From Robiginitomaculum antarcticum DSM 21748 (GTDB lineage Bacteria; Pseudomonadota; Alphaproteobacteria; Caulobacterales; Maricaulaceae): DNA of 64,000 bases. Within the stretch, counting starts at the first letter, position 1; every line of letters begins with the position of its first letter. The stretch is taken from the NCBI RefSeq assembly GCF_000365025.1, contig NZ_KB823011.1, positions 310,001 through 374,000 of the forward strand, read 5' to 3'. A program made the position numbers and the translations under genes. Shown here in pieces: positions 1 through 9,769 of this stretch. The notes under the pieces were generated by a model that was not told the DNA's origin, did no database searches, and saw nothing but the letters and a program-made list of their open reading frames with translations.

Positions 1-1
1 C

Positions 2-943
2 AAAACGGGCGGCCCACGGCCCTTATGGATTCGATATTTTTTACTGATCGGATTTTTCTTTTTAATTATGCAAATGTTGCTGAGCAGCGTTTATGGTAAA
101 ACCGCTCTGGTTTATATTTTTGTACCTTACCTTGTCGGCGTTGCGATTTATCTTTTTATTCCGCAGCCTAAAGGGCTAAGTAAAACATCGCGGTTTGCTC
201 GCCACATGCTCGCCGTTATTATCGTGATGCTCGGTACATCGGCTCTTCTGCGCGAAGGCATAATTTGCGTCGCCATGTTCTTGCCGATTTATCTGTTTTT
301 CTCTGCGCTTTACTTTGCGATAGCGCCAGCCCGCCACGAGCCCGACGATCCGAAAACGGCGAGTGATGTTTTCAAATCCAGCGTTATTCCCCTAATTGTC
401 GCTGTATTATCGCTGGAAGGCGTAACGCAAACGCTAAGCTTTGACCGCGAAGAAACCGTGTCTCGAACTATGGTGGTAGAGGGCAATGTCGACACGTTAA
501 AATCCAATATGGCCATGCCAATCCATTTGGAAGAAGACCGTAGCCTTTTTCTGCGCCTCTTTCCTTTGCCCTATGATGTCGCGGCCGGAACGCTCAGTGA
601 AGGTGACACGCATATAGCCAAATTTGCTTATCACCGATGGATGTTCACCAACACGCATTACGGCGAAACGCGTTTAAAACTTGCAGAAATTGGACCGCGC
701 CATATCCGGACGCAAATTACGACAGACACGACTTATTTTTCAAAATATATGACTATTCATGGCACGCGTGTTGACTTCGAGCCGGTAACAGAGACGACAA
801 CACGGGTCACATTGACGATCAATTATCGTCGCGATCTAGACCCCGCATGGTATTTTGGACCGTTGCAACGCCGCGCCATGCGCGAGAGCGCGGACTACCT
901 GATCACACAGGTTATTGCACGGCCAATCGCGGACAAGCCGTAA
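2..943 (+). CDS. Membrane protein with SRPBCC-like C-terminal domain, 5' end outside window
   Basis: The frame is open from the first bases of the window. The residues before the first ATG (68) already look like a membrane segment, so the true start probably lies upstream. Counting from that ATG, hydrophobic segments lie near residues 12-31, 45-60, 65-86 and 103-116. They are followed by a soluble domain of about 160 residues whose end (LDPAWYFGPLQRRAMRE) looks like the C-terminal strand and helix of SRPBCC/polyketide-cyclase folds; that assignment is by eye. The stop overlaps the desaturase start by one base (TAATG), so the two are translationally coupled. This suggests a shared role with fatty acids or a lipid substrate. 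The exact function is unknown. Confidence 0.6.
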   Translation, partial: KTGGPRPLWIRYFLLIGFFFLIMQMLLSSVYGKTALVYIFVPYLVGVAIYLFIPQPKGLSKTSRFARHMLAVIIVMLGTSALLREGIICVAMFLPIYLFFSALYFAIAPARHEPDDPKTASDVFKSSVIPLIVAVLSLEGVTQTLSFDREETVSRTMVVEGNVDTLKSNMAMPIHLEEDRSLFLRLFPLPYDVAAGTLSEGDTHIAKFAYHRWMFTNTHYGETRLKLAEIGPRHIRTQITTDTTYFSKYMTIHGTRVDFEPVTETTTRVTLTINYRRDLDPAWYFGPLQRRAMRESADYLITQVIARPIADKP

Positions 944-1821
944 TGCGGGACATCACAGACCGTGTTGTTGCCCGCCCGGATAGCAATTGCGCAGTCGGAC
1001 ATGTGCGATTTGATGTGGTAAAATCGCTGTGGTGGACGTCTATGATGGCTGGCGGAATTATTGGCATTATATACTTCACAACATGGACAAATGTCGCCGT
1101 GTTTTTAGGGCTTAGCGCTGTGATACTATGTGGAGGCCATAGTCTTGGCATGCATCGCAAACTTATTCATGACAGTTTTGATTGTCCGCTTTGGTTAGAA
1201 CGGTTTGGCGTTTACCTTGGGACGCTTGTCGGCCTAGGCGGGCCATTTACAATAATGAAAACCCACGACCTTCGTGATTGGGCGCAGCGTCAATCTGCGT
1301 GCCATGCCTATCTGCGTCATGGACGCGCCATGACTATTGATTATTTTTGGCAAGTTCATTGTCGTCTTGATTTGGAGCGCGCTCCGGATTTTCGTTTTCC
1401 GAAAAAAATTATAGAAGATCCTTTTTTGGTTTTTATACAGCGCACGGCGATGGCGCAGCAAATCCCGCTCGCAATAATACTCTTTTTTATCGGCGGGTGG
1501 GGATGCGTTTTATGGGGTATATGTTTGCGGGTGAGTATATCGATATTCGGACACTGGCTCATCGGCTACTTCGCTCATAATCACGGGCCCCGCGATTTTC
1601 ATAATGTCGGCGCAGCGGTGCAGGGGCATAATGTTCCGTTCTGCGGTCTTTTCACATTTGGAGAATGTTGGCACAATAATCACCACGCCTTTCCGGAGAG
1701 CGCGAAACTGGGATTAATGCCGGGGCAAAGCGATCCGGGATGGTGGGTGCTGAAGCAATTACGCGACATTGGTCTGGTCTGGAATATAAATCTACCCGAC
1801 ATATCCTCCCGCAAAGCCTAG
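943..1821 (+). CDS. Fatty acid desaturase (acyl-CoA desaturase family)
   Basis: 292-residue integral membrane di-iron desaturase, expected to put a double bond into acyl chains. Visible histidine boxes are HSLGMH (66-71) and HNNHH (244-248), plus H204, H212 and H214. Hydrophobic segments lie around 35-62, 88-102, 172-192 and 196-210. Where canonical stearoyl-CoA desaturases carry the second HxxHH box, this protein has HDLRDWAQ (108-115), a variant I recall from bacterial relatives. A longer reading frame starts at 847, but the ATG at 943 fits best because it overlaps the stop of the upstream gene. The substrate and double-bond position cannot be told from sequence. Confidence 0.85.
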   Translation: MRDITDRVVARPDSNCAVGHVRFDVVKSLWWTSMMAGGIIGIIYFTTWTNVAVFLGLSAVILCGGHSLGMHRKLIHDSFDCPLWLERFGVYLGTLVGLGGPFTIMKTHDLRDWAQRQSACHAYLRHGRAMTIDYFWQVHCRLDLERAPDFRFPKKIIEDPFLVFIQRTAMAQQIPLAIILFFIGGWGCVLWGICLRVSISIFGHWLIGYFAHNHGPRDFHNVGAAVQGHNVPFCGLFTFGECWHNNHHAFPESAKLGLMPGQSDPGWWVLKQLRDIGLVWNINLPDISSRKA

Positions 1822-1960
1822 CTGAATGATGAAATCACCGTAACACAGACTTGACTTTTACCCTTAACTTACCGATTGCGCGTGCACATTAACCCGGCGC
1901 GACAGACCGTTTATCTGCTCCGCGCCATAAGAGCCTAGATTACAGGCTGAGGACTATATT

Positions 1961-3775
1961 ATGCATGCTTATCGCAGCCATACGTGCGGCCAACTTCGCG
2001 CTGACAATGTCGGTGAAACTGTAAAATTATCCGGTTGGGTTCACCGAAAACGTGAACATGCCAATGCGCTGTTTATTGATCTGCGTGACCATTACGGCAT
2101 CACGCAGGTTGTCGTATACCCCACGGCTGATTTTTACGAAGATGCAAAGCGCTGTCCCTCCGAGAGTGTGATCACTGTCACCGGAGACCTTCTCGCGCGT
2201 GACGCCGAAGCCGTGAACGCAGAGATCCCAACTGGCGCAGTTGAGCTGCGTGCCGAGACCTTTCATATCGAAAGCGCGGCGGCGTCGCTGCCGCTTCCCG
2301 TCTTTGGAGAGCAGGATTACCCCGAAGAGATCCGCCTTAAGCACCGCTATCTGGATCTGCGCCGCGAGACTCTGCACAAAAATATCCTGCTGCGCGGTCG
2401 CGTGATTAACTCTCTGCGTCGCCGTATGATTGACCAGGGCTTTACCGAATTTCAAACGCCAATTCTAACAGCCAGTTCGCCCGAAGGCGCGCGCGATTTT
2501 CTAGTGCCGTCACGCCTCAACCCCGGTAAATTCTATGCGCTGCCCCAAGCCCCGCAGCAATTTAAACAGCTGATTATGGTGGCGGGGTTTGACCGTTATT
2601 TCCAAATTGCGCCGTGTTTTCGCGACGAAGATGCGCGCGCAGACCGTAGTCCCGGTGAGTTCTATCAGCTCGACGTGGAAATGAGCTTTGTCACTCAAGA
2701 GGACGTTTTCCAGGCGATTGAGCCTGTCATGGCGGGCGTGTTTGAAGAGTTTGCAGAGGGCCGCGAAGTTCAGACGCCGTTCCCGCGCATTCCCTATAAA
2801 GAGAGTATTGAGAAATACGGCTCCGACAAACCTGATCTGCGCATCCCGTTTGAGCTGACCGATGTGTCGGAATTTTTTACCGATGAAAGCAAGACCGGAT
2901 TTGGTATTTTTGCTAAAATTACCAATGGCGGCGGTAAAGTCATTGCTATTCCTGCGCCGCAAGCGGCGGCCAGCCAGTCGCGTAAATTCTTCGACAATAT
3001 GGACAAATGGGCGAAGAAAGAAATGCAGATGCCGGGCCTCGGATATGCGCGTTTGTCGCTGGATGATGACGGCAATGTCAAATCCCAGGATCCTGTGCTT
3101 AAAGGCTTCTCAAACGAATTTCTCAAAGAGCTGCTCACCAAAATGGGTCTCGGCGCGGGCGACGGCATTTTCTTCTCTGCGGGCAAAAAAGACGGCGCTT
3201 ATAAACTTGCCGGCGCGGCCCGCAATAAAGTCGCCGCCGATCTTGATCTTATTCCCGAGGGCATATTCAAATTCTGCTGGGTTGTCGATTACCCCATGTA
3301 TGAATGGGATGAAGACAATAAGAAAATTGAGTTCTCGCATAACCCGTTTTCCATGCCGCAAGGCGGCATGGCGGTGCTCGAAGCGGCCGATACGATCGAG
3401 AAACAGCTCGAGATTCTGGCTTATCAATATGATATCGTTTGTAATGGCGTCGAATTATCGTCGGGCGCGATCAGAAACCACAAAGCCGACATCATGTATA
3501 AAGCCTTCGAGATGGCAGGATACGGCCCCGAAGTTGTGGACGACAAATTTGCGGGCATGATCAATGCGTTTAAATTCGGCGCCCCGCCGCATGGGGGCAT
3601 TGCGCCCGGTGTTGACCGTATTGTCATGCTGCTCGCCGGAACGGACACAATACGCGACGTGATCCTGTTCCCGATGAATGGACAGGCGCAGGATTTGATG
3701 ATGAACGCGCCCGCACAGGTCGACACCAAAGCTTTGCGCGAGCTTCATATCCGCGTGGATATGCCGAGCGAGTAA
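1961..3775 (+). CDS. aspS: Aspartate--tRNA ligase
   Basis: 604-residue class II aminoacyl-tRNA synthetase that charges tRNA-Asp. The N-terminal OB-fold anticodon-binding domain (about 1-105) contains [20 protein letters not shown]. The catalytic core has motif 2 ([15 protein letters not shown]), the bacterial GAD insertion in the middle, and motif 3 near the end ([16 protein letters not shown]). Length is normal for bacterial AspRS. The start ATG is preceded by GAGGA. The 139-bp gap upstream separates it from the desaturase. It converges on the sulfur gene cluster with only 17 bp between stops. Whether it is discriminating or also charges tRNA-Asn depends on an asparagine synthetase outside the window. 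Confidence 0.97.
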   Translation: MHAYRSHTCGQLRADNVGETVKLSGWVHRKREHANALFIDLRDHYGITQVVVYPTADFYEDAKRCPSESVITVTGDLLARDAEAVNAEIPTGAVELRAETFHIESAAASLPLPVFGEQDYPEEIRLKHRYLDLRRETLHKNILLRGRVINSLRRRMIDQGFTEFQTPILTASSPEGARDFLVPSRLNPGKFYALPQAPQQFKQLIMVAGFDRYFQIAPCFRDEDARADRSPGEFYQLDVEMSFVTQEDVFQAIEPVMAGVFEEFAEGREVQTPFPRIPYKESIEKYGSDKPDLRIPFELTDVSEFFTDESKTGFGIFAKITNGGGKVIAIPAPQAAASQSRKFFDNMDKWAKKEMQMPGLGYARLSLDDDGNVKSQDPVLKGFSNEFLKELLTKMGLGAGDGIFFSAGKKDGAYKLAGAARNKVAADLDLIPEGIFKFCWVVDYPMYEWDEDNKKIEFSHNPFSMPQGGMAVLEAADTIEKQLEILAYQYDIVCNGVELSSGAIRNHKADIMYKAFEMAGYGPEVVDDKFAGMINAFKFGAPPHGGIAPGVDRIVMLLAGTDTIRDVILFPMNGQAQDLMMNAPAQVDTKALRELHIRVDMPSE

Positions 3776-3792
3776 ACCCCGTTCGGATTTCG

Positions 3793-4935
3793 TTATTTTA
3801 GATTTGGCAGGGCCTGCGCAATGTCAGCTTTCAGGTCGGCGGCGTCTTCCAGCCCGCAGGCAAAGCGGATCAGCGGCCCGCCGAAACTCTCTGAGGTGGT
3901 GCGGTTAAGCTGTGGATCGCAATGAATACACAGACTCTCAAACCCGCCATAGCTATAGCCGATCCCGAAGAGGTTAAGGGCGTTGATAAAGGCCAGAACT
4001 TTGGCCTCGGCTACGGGTTTTAAAACAACGCCGAACAGACAGGCCCCGCCGGTAAAATCACGCGCCCAGATATCATGATCCGGGTGGTTTGGCAGGGCGG
4101 GGTGCAAAACCTGTTGCACCTCATCACAGTCCTCCAGCCATGTTGCGAGCATGAGCGCGCTCGCTTCGGCGCGGGCGAAACGCATATGCACCGTGCGCGC
4201 GCCGCGCAGGATTTGATAGGCGTCATCGGGCGATGTGTGGTGACCAATTTGTTTGCGCACAGCGGTAATGCGCTTGCCGATCTTTTCGCTAGAAGATACA
4301 ACCGCGCCGAATACAATATCGCTATGCCCGCAGAAATATTTCGTGGCGGCGTGGACGGATATATCAATGCCCAGCGTGAGCGGTTTTAACGTGATGCCAC
4401 CCGACCATGTGTTGTCGATCGCTGTGGTGACGCCTTTGGCCTTTGCGGCATGAGCGATAGCGGGCAGGTCATGCAGTTCGAATGTCAGGCTGCCGGGGGA
4501 TTCGAGCCAAATGAGGGTGGTATTATCCTTAATAAGCTCAGATATGCCCGCTCCGGTCCGCGGGTTAAACCGCGTCGTCGTCACGCCCATGCGTTTTAAA
4601 AATGTGTCGGCAAAGCTGCGCACCGGGCCATAACAATTATCGGTGAGCAGGACGTGGTCTCCGGACTTCACGCAGGCCATGATGGCGAGGGTGCAGGCCG
4701 CCAGTCCGCTAGGCGCAAAGTCGCAGGCCTCGCCGAGTTCCAACTTGCAAAATATGGCGGCCAAGTCGTCATGAACCGCGCTGCCTTGACGCCCATAATT
4801 GCGAAAGTCGCTACTGTATAAATCTTCTGCCTTATCGAATAATAGCGTCGAGGCGCGGGTAATCTCGCGATTGACCGGCGTTCCTGTTCCGACCTTTGGA
4901 CGGCCTGTATGGATAAATTTGGTCGAATCTTTCAT
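3793..4935 (-). CDS. metC: Cystathionine beta-lyase (PLP-dependent)
   Basis: 380 residues, Cys/Met metabolism PLP-enzyme family. It cleaves cystathionine to homocysteine, pyruvate and ammonia in methionine synthesis. The PLP lysine is K199 in HAATKYFCGHSD. The N-terminal NREITRAST, YGRQGS and DFAPSGLAA stretches match beta-lyases. Third gene of a minus-strand sulfur cluster: it starts 9 bp after the sulfurtransferase stop, so co-transcription is likely. Related enzymes of this family (gamma-synthase, gamma-lyase) are alternatives, but the length and flanking motifs favour the beta-lyase. Confidence 0.88.
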   Translation of the reverse strand: MKDSTKFIHTGRPKVGTGTPVNREITRASTLLFDKAEDLYSSDFRNYGRQGSAVHDDLAAIFCKLELGEACDFAPSGLAACTLAIMACVKSGDHVLLTDNCYGPVRSFADTFLKRMGVTTTRFNPRTGAGISELIKDNTTLIWLESPGSLTFELHDLPAIAHAAKAKGVTTAIDNTWSGGITLKPLTLGIDISVHAATKYFCGHSDIVFGAVVSSSEKIGKRITAVRKQIGHHTSPDDAYQILRGARTVHMRFARAEASALMLATWLEDCDEVQQVLHPALPNHPDHDIWARDFTGGACLFGVVLKPVAEAKVLAFINALNLFGIGYSYGGFESLCIHCDPQLNRTTSESFGGPLIRFACGLEDAADLKADIAQALPNLK

Positions 4936-4944
4936 GTCGCTATC

Positions 4945-5787
4945 CTACGGGCCAGTTTCGATCGGGTGCGAGCTTGCGCCATATTGGGCCCAGCTTCCGC
5001 TGTATACTGATACATCTTTTGCACCGAATACGTCGAAAATGAAGGCTAAGCCCGCAGCCGTAACGCCGGAGCCGCATGTTGTTATTATTGGCTTGGACAG
5101 ATCAATTCCAGCTTTCGCAATCTTATGTTTTGTTTCGTCCGTGATACACTTTTTATCATTCAATAAATTACCAAGGGGAAGGTTTATTGAGCCCGGAATA
5201 TGGCCACTTCTTAAACCTTTTCTTGGTTCAGGTTCAGTGCCGGAAAATCGTCCGTGACTTCGGGCATCGACGATTTGTGTGCCATTTTCTATCGCTATTA
5301 GCACCTCTTCAATCGTCACACCTTTTACCAATGGCGGACTTGGAATGTAGCCTTTCGATGGAGTGGGCGTTCTAAGTTTATCGGAAATAGAAGGTGAATA
5401 TCCGCCCGCAATTATAGCAGGCAGACCACCATTAATAATCTCAACCTTTTTATGGCCAACAGATTTAAATGTCCACCAAACACGAGGGGCGGAAAACAAT
5501 CCATTTCTGTCATACAATATAAGATGATCATCGTTACTGATGCCCATCGCATCAGCCATTTTCGCAACGTGATCTGCGGGCGGAAATGCCGCTCCTAAAG
5601 GCGTTAGGGTTTTAATTTTACCTAGGTCAAAAAATATTGCACCCGCCAAATACTTTACGGGAAGATTGTCTTCGGTGCCGGGTAGCTCCCAAGTCGCATC
5701 GATAAAAACCTCATTATAGGCCATCATCAACATCATGCGATGCGTGAGATCACTTCCACGATAATATCTTGTAGCTAACTCATCCAT
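4945..5787 (-). CDS. sseA: 3-mercaptopyruvate sulfurtransferase (two rhodanese domains)
   Basis: 280 residues with tandem rhodanese domains: an inactive N-terminal one (about 20-140) and a catalytic C-terminal one (about 155-275) whose loop reads CGSGVTA with C238 as sulfur acceptor. That loop is typical of mercaptopyruvate sulfurtransferases; thiosulfate enzymes usually have CRKGVTA. It moves sulfur from 3-mercaptopyruvate to thiols or cyanide. The chosen ATG overlaps the cysteine synthase gene by 13 bp. Internal methionines at about residues 18-22 are alternative starts, because the first 20 residues are not needed for the fold. Its place between cysteine synthase and cystathionine lyase implies a job in cysteine-sulfur flux. 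Confidence 0.85.
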   Translation of the reverse strand: MDELATRYYRGSDLTHRMMLMMAYNEVFIDATWELPGTEDNLPVKYLAGAIFFDLGKIKTLTPLGAAFPPADHVAKMADAMGISNDDHLILYDRNGLFSAPRVWWTFKSVGHKKVEIINGGLPAIIAGGYSPSISDKLRTPTPSKGYIPSPPLVKGVTIEEVLIAIENGTQIVDARSHGRFSGTEPEPRKGLRSGHIPGSINLPLGNLLNDKKCITDETKHKIAKAGIDLSKPIITTCGSGVTAAGLAFIFDVFGAKDVSVYSGSWAQYGASSHPIETGP

Positions 5788-6773
5788 GGCGGGACAGGTA
5801 GGCCTTTTTCGCGTAAAAATTCGGGGTTATAGATTTTGGACTGATAGCGGCTGCCATAGTCGCACAGGATGGTCACAATCGTATGTCCGGGGCCCATTTC
5901 GCGCGCCATATGGATCGCTCCGCCAATGTTAATGCCGCTGCTTCCGCCCAGGTTCAGACCTTCGAGCTGCGTCAGCGCGAAGATAATCTGCAGCGCTTCT
6001 TTATCAGAAATTTGATAGGCGCGGTCGACTTGAATGCCTTCCAAATTCGCGGTGATACGGCCTTGGCCTATGCCTTCAGTGATGGAATTGCCTTCGCTCT
6101 CAAGCTGGCCGTGATCATAATAGGCAAACATTTTTGAGCCATAAGGATCAGCGACGCCGATCTGGATATTTGGATTGCGCTGTTTAAGCGCCATGGAGAC
6201 GCCGCCCAGCGTTCCGCCCGAGCCGACAGCACAGATAAAGCCGTCGACCTTACCATCCGTCTGCTCAAAGATTTCAGGACCTGTCGTTTTATAATGGGCG
6301 TCGCGATTGGCGGTATTGTCGAACTGGTTGGCCCAGATGGCGCCATTAGGCTCGCTTTTCGCCAGTTCTTCGGCCAGACGGCCTGAATATTTGACGTAAT
6401 TATCGGGATTGGCATAGGGTACAGCGTCGACTTCAATCAATTCCGCGCCGAGCAAACGGATAGCGTCTTTTTTCTCTTGGCTCTGCGAACGCGGAATGAC
6501 GATCTTGCACCGATAACCCAACGCCGCGCTGACCATGGCCAGACCGATGCCGGTATTGCCGGCCGTGCCTTCGACGACAAACCCGCCGGGTTTTAACGCG
6601 CCGCTACGCTCTGCGCTGCGAATAATTTCCAATGCGGCCCTGTCTTTGACCGACTGACCCGGATTAAGAAATTCGGCCTTGCCGTAAATCTCGCATCCCG
6701 TCAGCTTGGACGCTTCGTGAAGGCGGATGAGCGGCGTATTGCCGATAAGGTCAAGAACGTTTTGAGCAGCCAT
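5775..6773 (-). CDS. cysK: Cysteine synthase (O-acetylserine sulfhydrylase)
   Basis: 332-residue PLP enzyme of fold type II that makes cysteine from O-acetylserine and sulfide. The PLP lysine is K43 in NPGQSVKDRA. The phosphate-binding loop appears as GTAGNTG, followed by the substrate loop region CKIVIPRSQSQEKK. It is the first gene of the minus-strand cluster and overlaps the sulfurtransferase gene. The closely related cystathionine beta-synthase core is the main alternative, but there is no CBS regulatory domain and the length is that of a cysteine synthase. Confidence 0.87.
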   Translation of the reverse strand: MAAQNVLDLIGNTPLIRLHEASKLTGCEIYGKAEFLNPGQSVKDRAALEIIRSAERSGALKPGGFVVEGTAGNTGIGLAMVSAALGYRCKIVIPRSQSQEKKDAIRLLGAELIEVDAVPYANPDNYVKYSGRLAEELAKSEPNGAIWANQFDNTANRDAHYKTTGPEIFEQTDGKVDGFICAVGSGGTLGGVSMALKQRNPNIQIGVADPYGSKMFAYYDHGQLESEGNSITEGIGQGRITANLEGIQVDRAYQISDKEALQIIFALTQLEGLNLGGSSGINIGGAIHMAREMGPGHTIVTILCDYGSRYQSKIYNPEFLREKGLPVPPWMS

Positions 6774-6865
6774 TTGAGATCCGTAATTTGTTAGGGCTCA
6801 TGCATAGAAGCGCGCGCGCTTGCGGGCAAGTCACACAATTGGAAAATCGTTTAAAATCAATATGC

Positions 6866-8242
6866 CTATTTTTGAATAATAACAGACTTTATATTCATGA
6901 ATTCCTTAAGGCCAAAGCCGCCATGTTCGCGGCCATTGCCGGAATCTTTCACGCCGCCAAACGGCATATTGGGAACGGCGAGGCCGAAGCGGTTAATGAA
7001 CACCATTCCGGTATCGAAATGCTCACTGGCGAGCTTGACCGCGCCGTCAACATCTTCGGATATGATACCGCCGCCAAGACCGAAACGGCTGTCATTGGCG
7101 ATGCGCATGGCGTCATTAGCATTTTCAGCATGGATAAGCGATGCGACGGGGTCGAAAAGCTCGTCATCATAAGCAGGCTGCCCGGGCAGGACATTGCCAA
7201 GAACGGTCGCGGGATAGAAATAACCTCTGCGGTCCGGCATTTTACCACCGCATAGGATTTTAGCCCCGGCCGCAACGCTGTCCTTAACCTGTTTGTGCAA
7301 GGTTTCTCGCAAATCCTTGCGGGCCATTGGACCCATATCGACATCGTCTTTTGTCGGATCGCCGACGGTTAAATTAGACATAGCCTTGACGAAGGCAGCT
7401 TTAAAATCATCATAAATCTCATCGACAACGATAAAGCGCTTTGCCGCGATACAGGTCTCGCCATTATTATAGACGCGGCCCTGGACGCAGATTTCGACGG
7501 CTTTTTCCAGATCAGCATCGGCCAGAACAATATAAGCATCATTAGAGCCAAGCTCGAGAACAGTTTTCTTCAATACACTCGCGCATTTTTCGGCCACATA
7601 ACGGCCGGCCTCGGAGCTGCCCGTCAGGGTTACGCCGCGTACGCGTTCATTGCGGATCACGGCGTCGGATTGTTCGTGTGAGATGATCAGGGAAGTAAAC
7701 AAACCGTCCGGAAGTCCGGCCTCGCTGTAAATTTGAGCAAGCAACTGACCCGTCCCGGTGACGCAGGAGGCGTGCTTTAACAAAACGCCATTCCCGGCCA
7801 TCAAATTGGATATAGAGTAGCGAATGACCTGATAAGTCGGATAATTCCAAGGCTGAATGCCATAAATTACGCCAATGGGCGAATAGGTGATGACGCCGCG
7901 CGTCTCTGAGTCCACATCGCGCTTCTCGTCTTCAAGTTGCCCGGGACCGTTTTGAGCCGTCCAGTCACATATTCCTGCGCAGAGCTGGACTTCCTGATGG
8001 CTTTGCGAGAGCAGTTTGCCCATCTCGTCAGTTATTAATTTTGCTAATTTGTCTTCGTTTTTTAGTAGCGCTTTGCCAATTTTACTGATGATTTTGGCAC
8101 GGGCCTCCGGCGTTTCTTCGCGCCACTTTAAAAAGGCTGTATGACACTCCTCAACCGCCTGCGCGACTTCAAAATCATTCATCATCTTATGATGTGTAAT
8201 CGGTTTTTCAGTATAGGGGTTGATCGTGACAATGGCGTTCAT
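6866..8242 (-). CDS. NAD(P)-dependent aldehyde dehydrogenase, succinate-semialdehyde type
   Basis: 458 residues, aldehyde dehydrogenase superfamily. The general base is E230 in VLELGSNDA and the nucleophile is C264 in NNGETCIAAKRF; the oxyanion region PWNYPTYQ is also present. The short length (about 455) and the sequence style match the succinate-semialdehyde dehydrogenase subgroup (GabD/YneI-like), which feeds the product into the TCA cycle as succinate. That substrate is inferred from similarity. It lies 92 bp upstream of cysK on the same strand and may or may not be co-transcribed. Confidence 0.85.
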   Translation of the reverse strand: MNAIVTINPYTEKPITHHKMMNDFEVAQAVEECHTAFLKWREETPEARAKIISKIGKALLKNEDKLAKLITDEMGKLLSQSHQEVQLCAGICDWTAQNGPGQLEDEKRDVDSETRGVITYSPIGVIYGIQPWNYPTYQVIRYSISNLMAGNGVLLKHASCVTGTGQLLAQIYSEAGLPDGLFTSLIISHEQSDAVIRNERVRGVTLTGSSEAGRYVAEKCASVLKKTVLELGSNDAYIVLADADLEKAVEICVQGRVYNNGETCIAAKRFIVVDEIYDDFKAAFVKAMSNLTVGDPTKDDVDMGPMARKDLRETLHKQVKDSVAAGAKILCGGKMPDRRGYFYPATVLGNVLPGQPAYDDELFDPVASLIHAENANDAMRIANDSRFGLGGGIISEDVDGAVKLASEHFDTGMVFINRFGLAVPNMPFGGVKDSGNGREHGGFGLKEFMNIKSVIIQK

Positions 8243-8330
8243 GGCGTGCTCCGCAAATAGGGGGTGTTGTCATATCAACGAGGGCTGCGCCCTTACGTTC
8301 CCATGCCGCTTATTTGACGCAGGGCGAAAC

Positions 8331-8358
8331 AATAAAAAAGCCCGCCAAGATGGCGGGC
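8331..8358 (-). terminator. Rho-independent terminator of the rpsF-rpsR-rplI operon
   Basis: Perfect 8-bp GC-rich stem (8340-8347 with 8351-8358) and a 3-base loop. On the minus strand it is followed by a run of six U and more U/A. It sits about 35 bp past the rplI stop. Confidence 0.85.
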
Positions 8359-8392
8359 TCTGAATTTATTAATGTTGCCGAAGCGGCAGGCG

Positions 8393-9013
8393 CTATTCTT
8401 CTTCTTCGCCTTTAGGCGCGCCAAGATCTTCAGCAGCTTGCGCGGCCAGAGCCTCTTCTTCAAACATTTCGGCATTGATTTCGCCGCGCTCTGAAATGGC
8501 GTCTTCCGCTTGTGCGCGGTCATCGTCCATTTGCGTCGCAATAACGTCTTCGCCTTTGGCTTGACGTTCAGCTTCTTCCTCTGTGCGGGCCACGTTGATT
8601 TCAACATTGACTTCGACTTCGGGGTGAAGCTTGATGCGAACAGGTGTTACGCCAAGCGCCTTGATAGGCTGCTCGAGTTTCACCATGCTGCGCGATACGT
8701 TATGACCAACAATTTCGGCAATATCGCGGGCTGTAACAGAGCCGTAAAGCATGCCTGTTTCGCCGGCCTTGCGGATAACGACAAAACTTTGTCCGTCAAT
8801 ACCGCCGCCTTCATTGCGGGCTTTTTCAGCGTTTTCGGCGTTGCGCTTTTCAAGCACTTCACGCTGCGCTTCAAAGCGGGCCATATTGCCGTCAGTTGCG
8901 CGCAAAGCTTTTTCGTTTGGCAGCAGGAAGTTACGGGCAAAACCCGGCTTTACTGAAACGACTTCGCCCATAGCGCCCAGATTATCAACGCGTTCGAGTA
9001 GGATAACTTGCAT
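8393..9013 (-). CDS. rplI: 50S ribosomal protein L9
   Basis: 206 residues. The conserved N-terminal L9 domain ([19 protein letters not shown], then [15 protein letters not shown]) binds 23S rRNA. It is followed by the long central helix, the C-terminal domain, and an acidic extension of about 50 residues ending EEEE, typical of alphaproteobacterial L9 and longer than the roughly 150 residues of the E. coli protein. Last gene of the rpsF-rpsR-rplI operon, 12 bp after rpsR. Confidence 0.97.
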   Translation of the reverse strand: MQVILLERVDNLGAMGEVVSVKPGFARNFLLPNEKALRATDGNMARFEAQREVLEKRNAENAEKARNEGGGIDGQSFVVIRKAGETGMLYGSVTARDIAEIVGHNVSRSMVKLEQPIKALGVTPVRIKLHPEVEVNVEINVARTEEEAERQAKGEDVIATQMDDDRAQAEDAISERGEINAEMFEEEALAAQAAEDLGAPKGEEEE

Positions 9014-9025
9014 TGCTCAGTCCTC

Positions 9026-9289
9026 CTATGTGCCGGCGTAAGGCATCAGCGCCAAAAAGCGGGCGCGTTTGATGGCTTGGGCCAGCTCACGTTGTTTCTT
9101 GTGCGATACTGCAGAAATCCGGGACGGGACAATTTTGCCCTTTTCGGATGTGTAACGCTGCAAAAGCTTTGGATCTTTGTAATCGATTGTCTTGCCATTC
9201 TCGCCTGAGAAAGGACAAACCTTGCGGCGGCGGCGAAACGGAGTCCGTGACGGCAGGTTTTCGATTTTAATGTCGGATTTACGGGCCAT
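9026..9289 (-). CDS. rpsR: 30S ribosomal protein S18
   Basis: 87-residue small-subunit protein that pairs with S6 on the platform. Recognisable stretches are [32 protein letters not shown] and the basic [19 protein letters not shown]. It follows rpsF with only 2 bp between stop and start, in the standard order. Confidence 0.97.
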   Translation of the reverse strand: MARKSDIKIENLPSRTPFRRRRKVCPFSGENGKTIDYKDPKLLQRYTSEKGKIVPSRISAVSHKKQRELAQAIKRARFLALMPYAGT

Positions 9290-9291
9290 GA

Positions 9292-9645
9292 TTAATCTCT
9301 CCGATCACGTTTTTTACGCTCTTCGCGTTTTGCCAGGATCGGCGACTGATCATCATTGTGCTCTTCGACGCGAATGGTCAGATAGCGAAGAATGTCTTCA
9401 TTAATGCGGTGCATACGCTCGACTTCGTGCAATGCGCCGGCCGGAGCTTCAACTTGAAGCAGGCTGTAATGGGCTTTGCGGTTCTTACGGACGCGATAAG
9501 CGAGGTTGCGTAAACCCCAATATTCAGTGCGGCCGACAGAGCCGCCCAGATCTGCGATTTTCGCAGTTAGGTTTTCGACAATTTCGTCAACTTGCGCAGA
9601 CGAGATGTCGGGACGTGACATAACCACGTGTTCATATAATGCCAT
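9292..9645 (-). CDS. rpsF: 30S ribosomal protein S6
   Basis: 117 residues from the ATG at 9645 ([13 protein letters not shown]). The frame stays open further upstream to 9753, but that extension lacks S6 character and overlaps the regulatory leader. An AGAAGGG sequence lies at a good distance before the chosen start. Family landmarks are the first beta strand [29 protein letters not shown], and a charged tail. S6 forms a heterodimer with S18 during platform assembly. Confidence 0.95.
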   Translation of the reverse strand: MALYEHVVMSRPDISSAQVDEIVENLTAKIADLGGSVGRTEYWGLRNLAYRVRKNRKAHYSLLQVEAPAGALHEVERMHRINEDILRYLTIRVEEHNDDQSPILAKREERKKRDRRD

Positions 9646-9670
9646 TTCGATGGCCCTTCTAATTGGATTG

Positions 9671-9699
9671 CGGCGCTGGGCAACCGAAGGGAAGCGCCG
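9671..9699 (-). promoter_or_regulatory. Candidate S6:S18-binding leader hairpin of rpsF
   Basis: In the rpsF leader, 25 bases before the start codon, a 7-bp stem (CGGCGCU with AGCGCCG on the RNA) encloses a 15-base loop containing UUCGGUUGCC. Many bacteria carry an S6:S18-binding RNA at this place for feedback control, so position and shape fit. I could not check the exact consensus. Confidence 0.45.
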
Positions 9700-9769
9700 G
9701 CGATGGTTCTGACTCTGGATGTGCACCATGCACAGGGCCAAGACAGACCGCAATCGATCAAGACGCGCA

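Noticed and set aside
2862-3560. 232-codon plus-strand frame inside aspS
   Set aside because: It lies wholly within aspS in another frame, is unusually rich in Arg/Ser, and matches no family. It is a shadow.
9646-9753. N-terminal extension of rpsF to 9753
   Set aside because: The added 36 residues have no S6 similarity and the region holds the leader hairpin; a good ribosome site precedes 9645.
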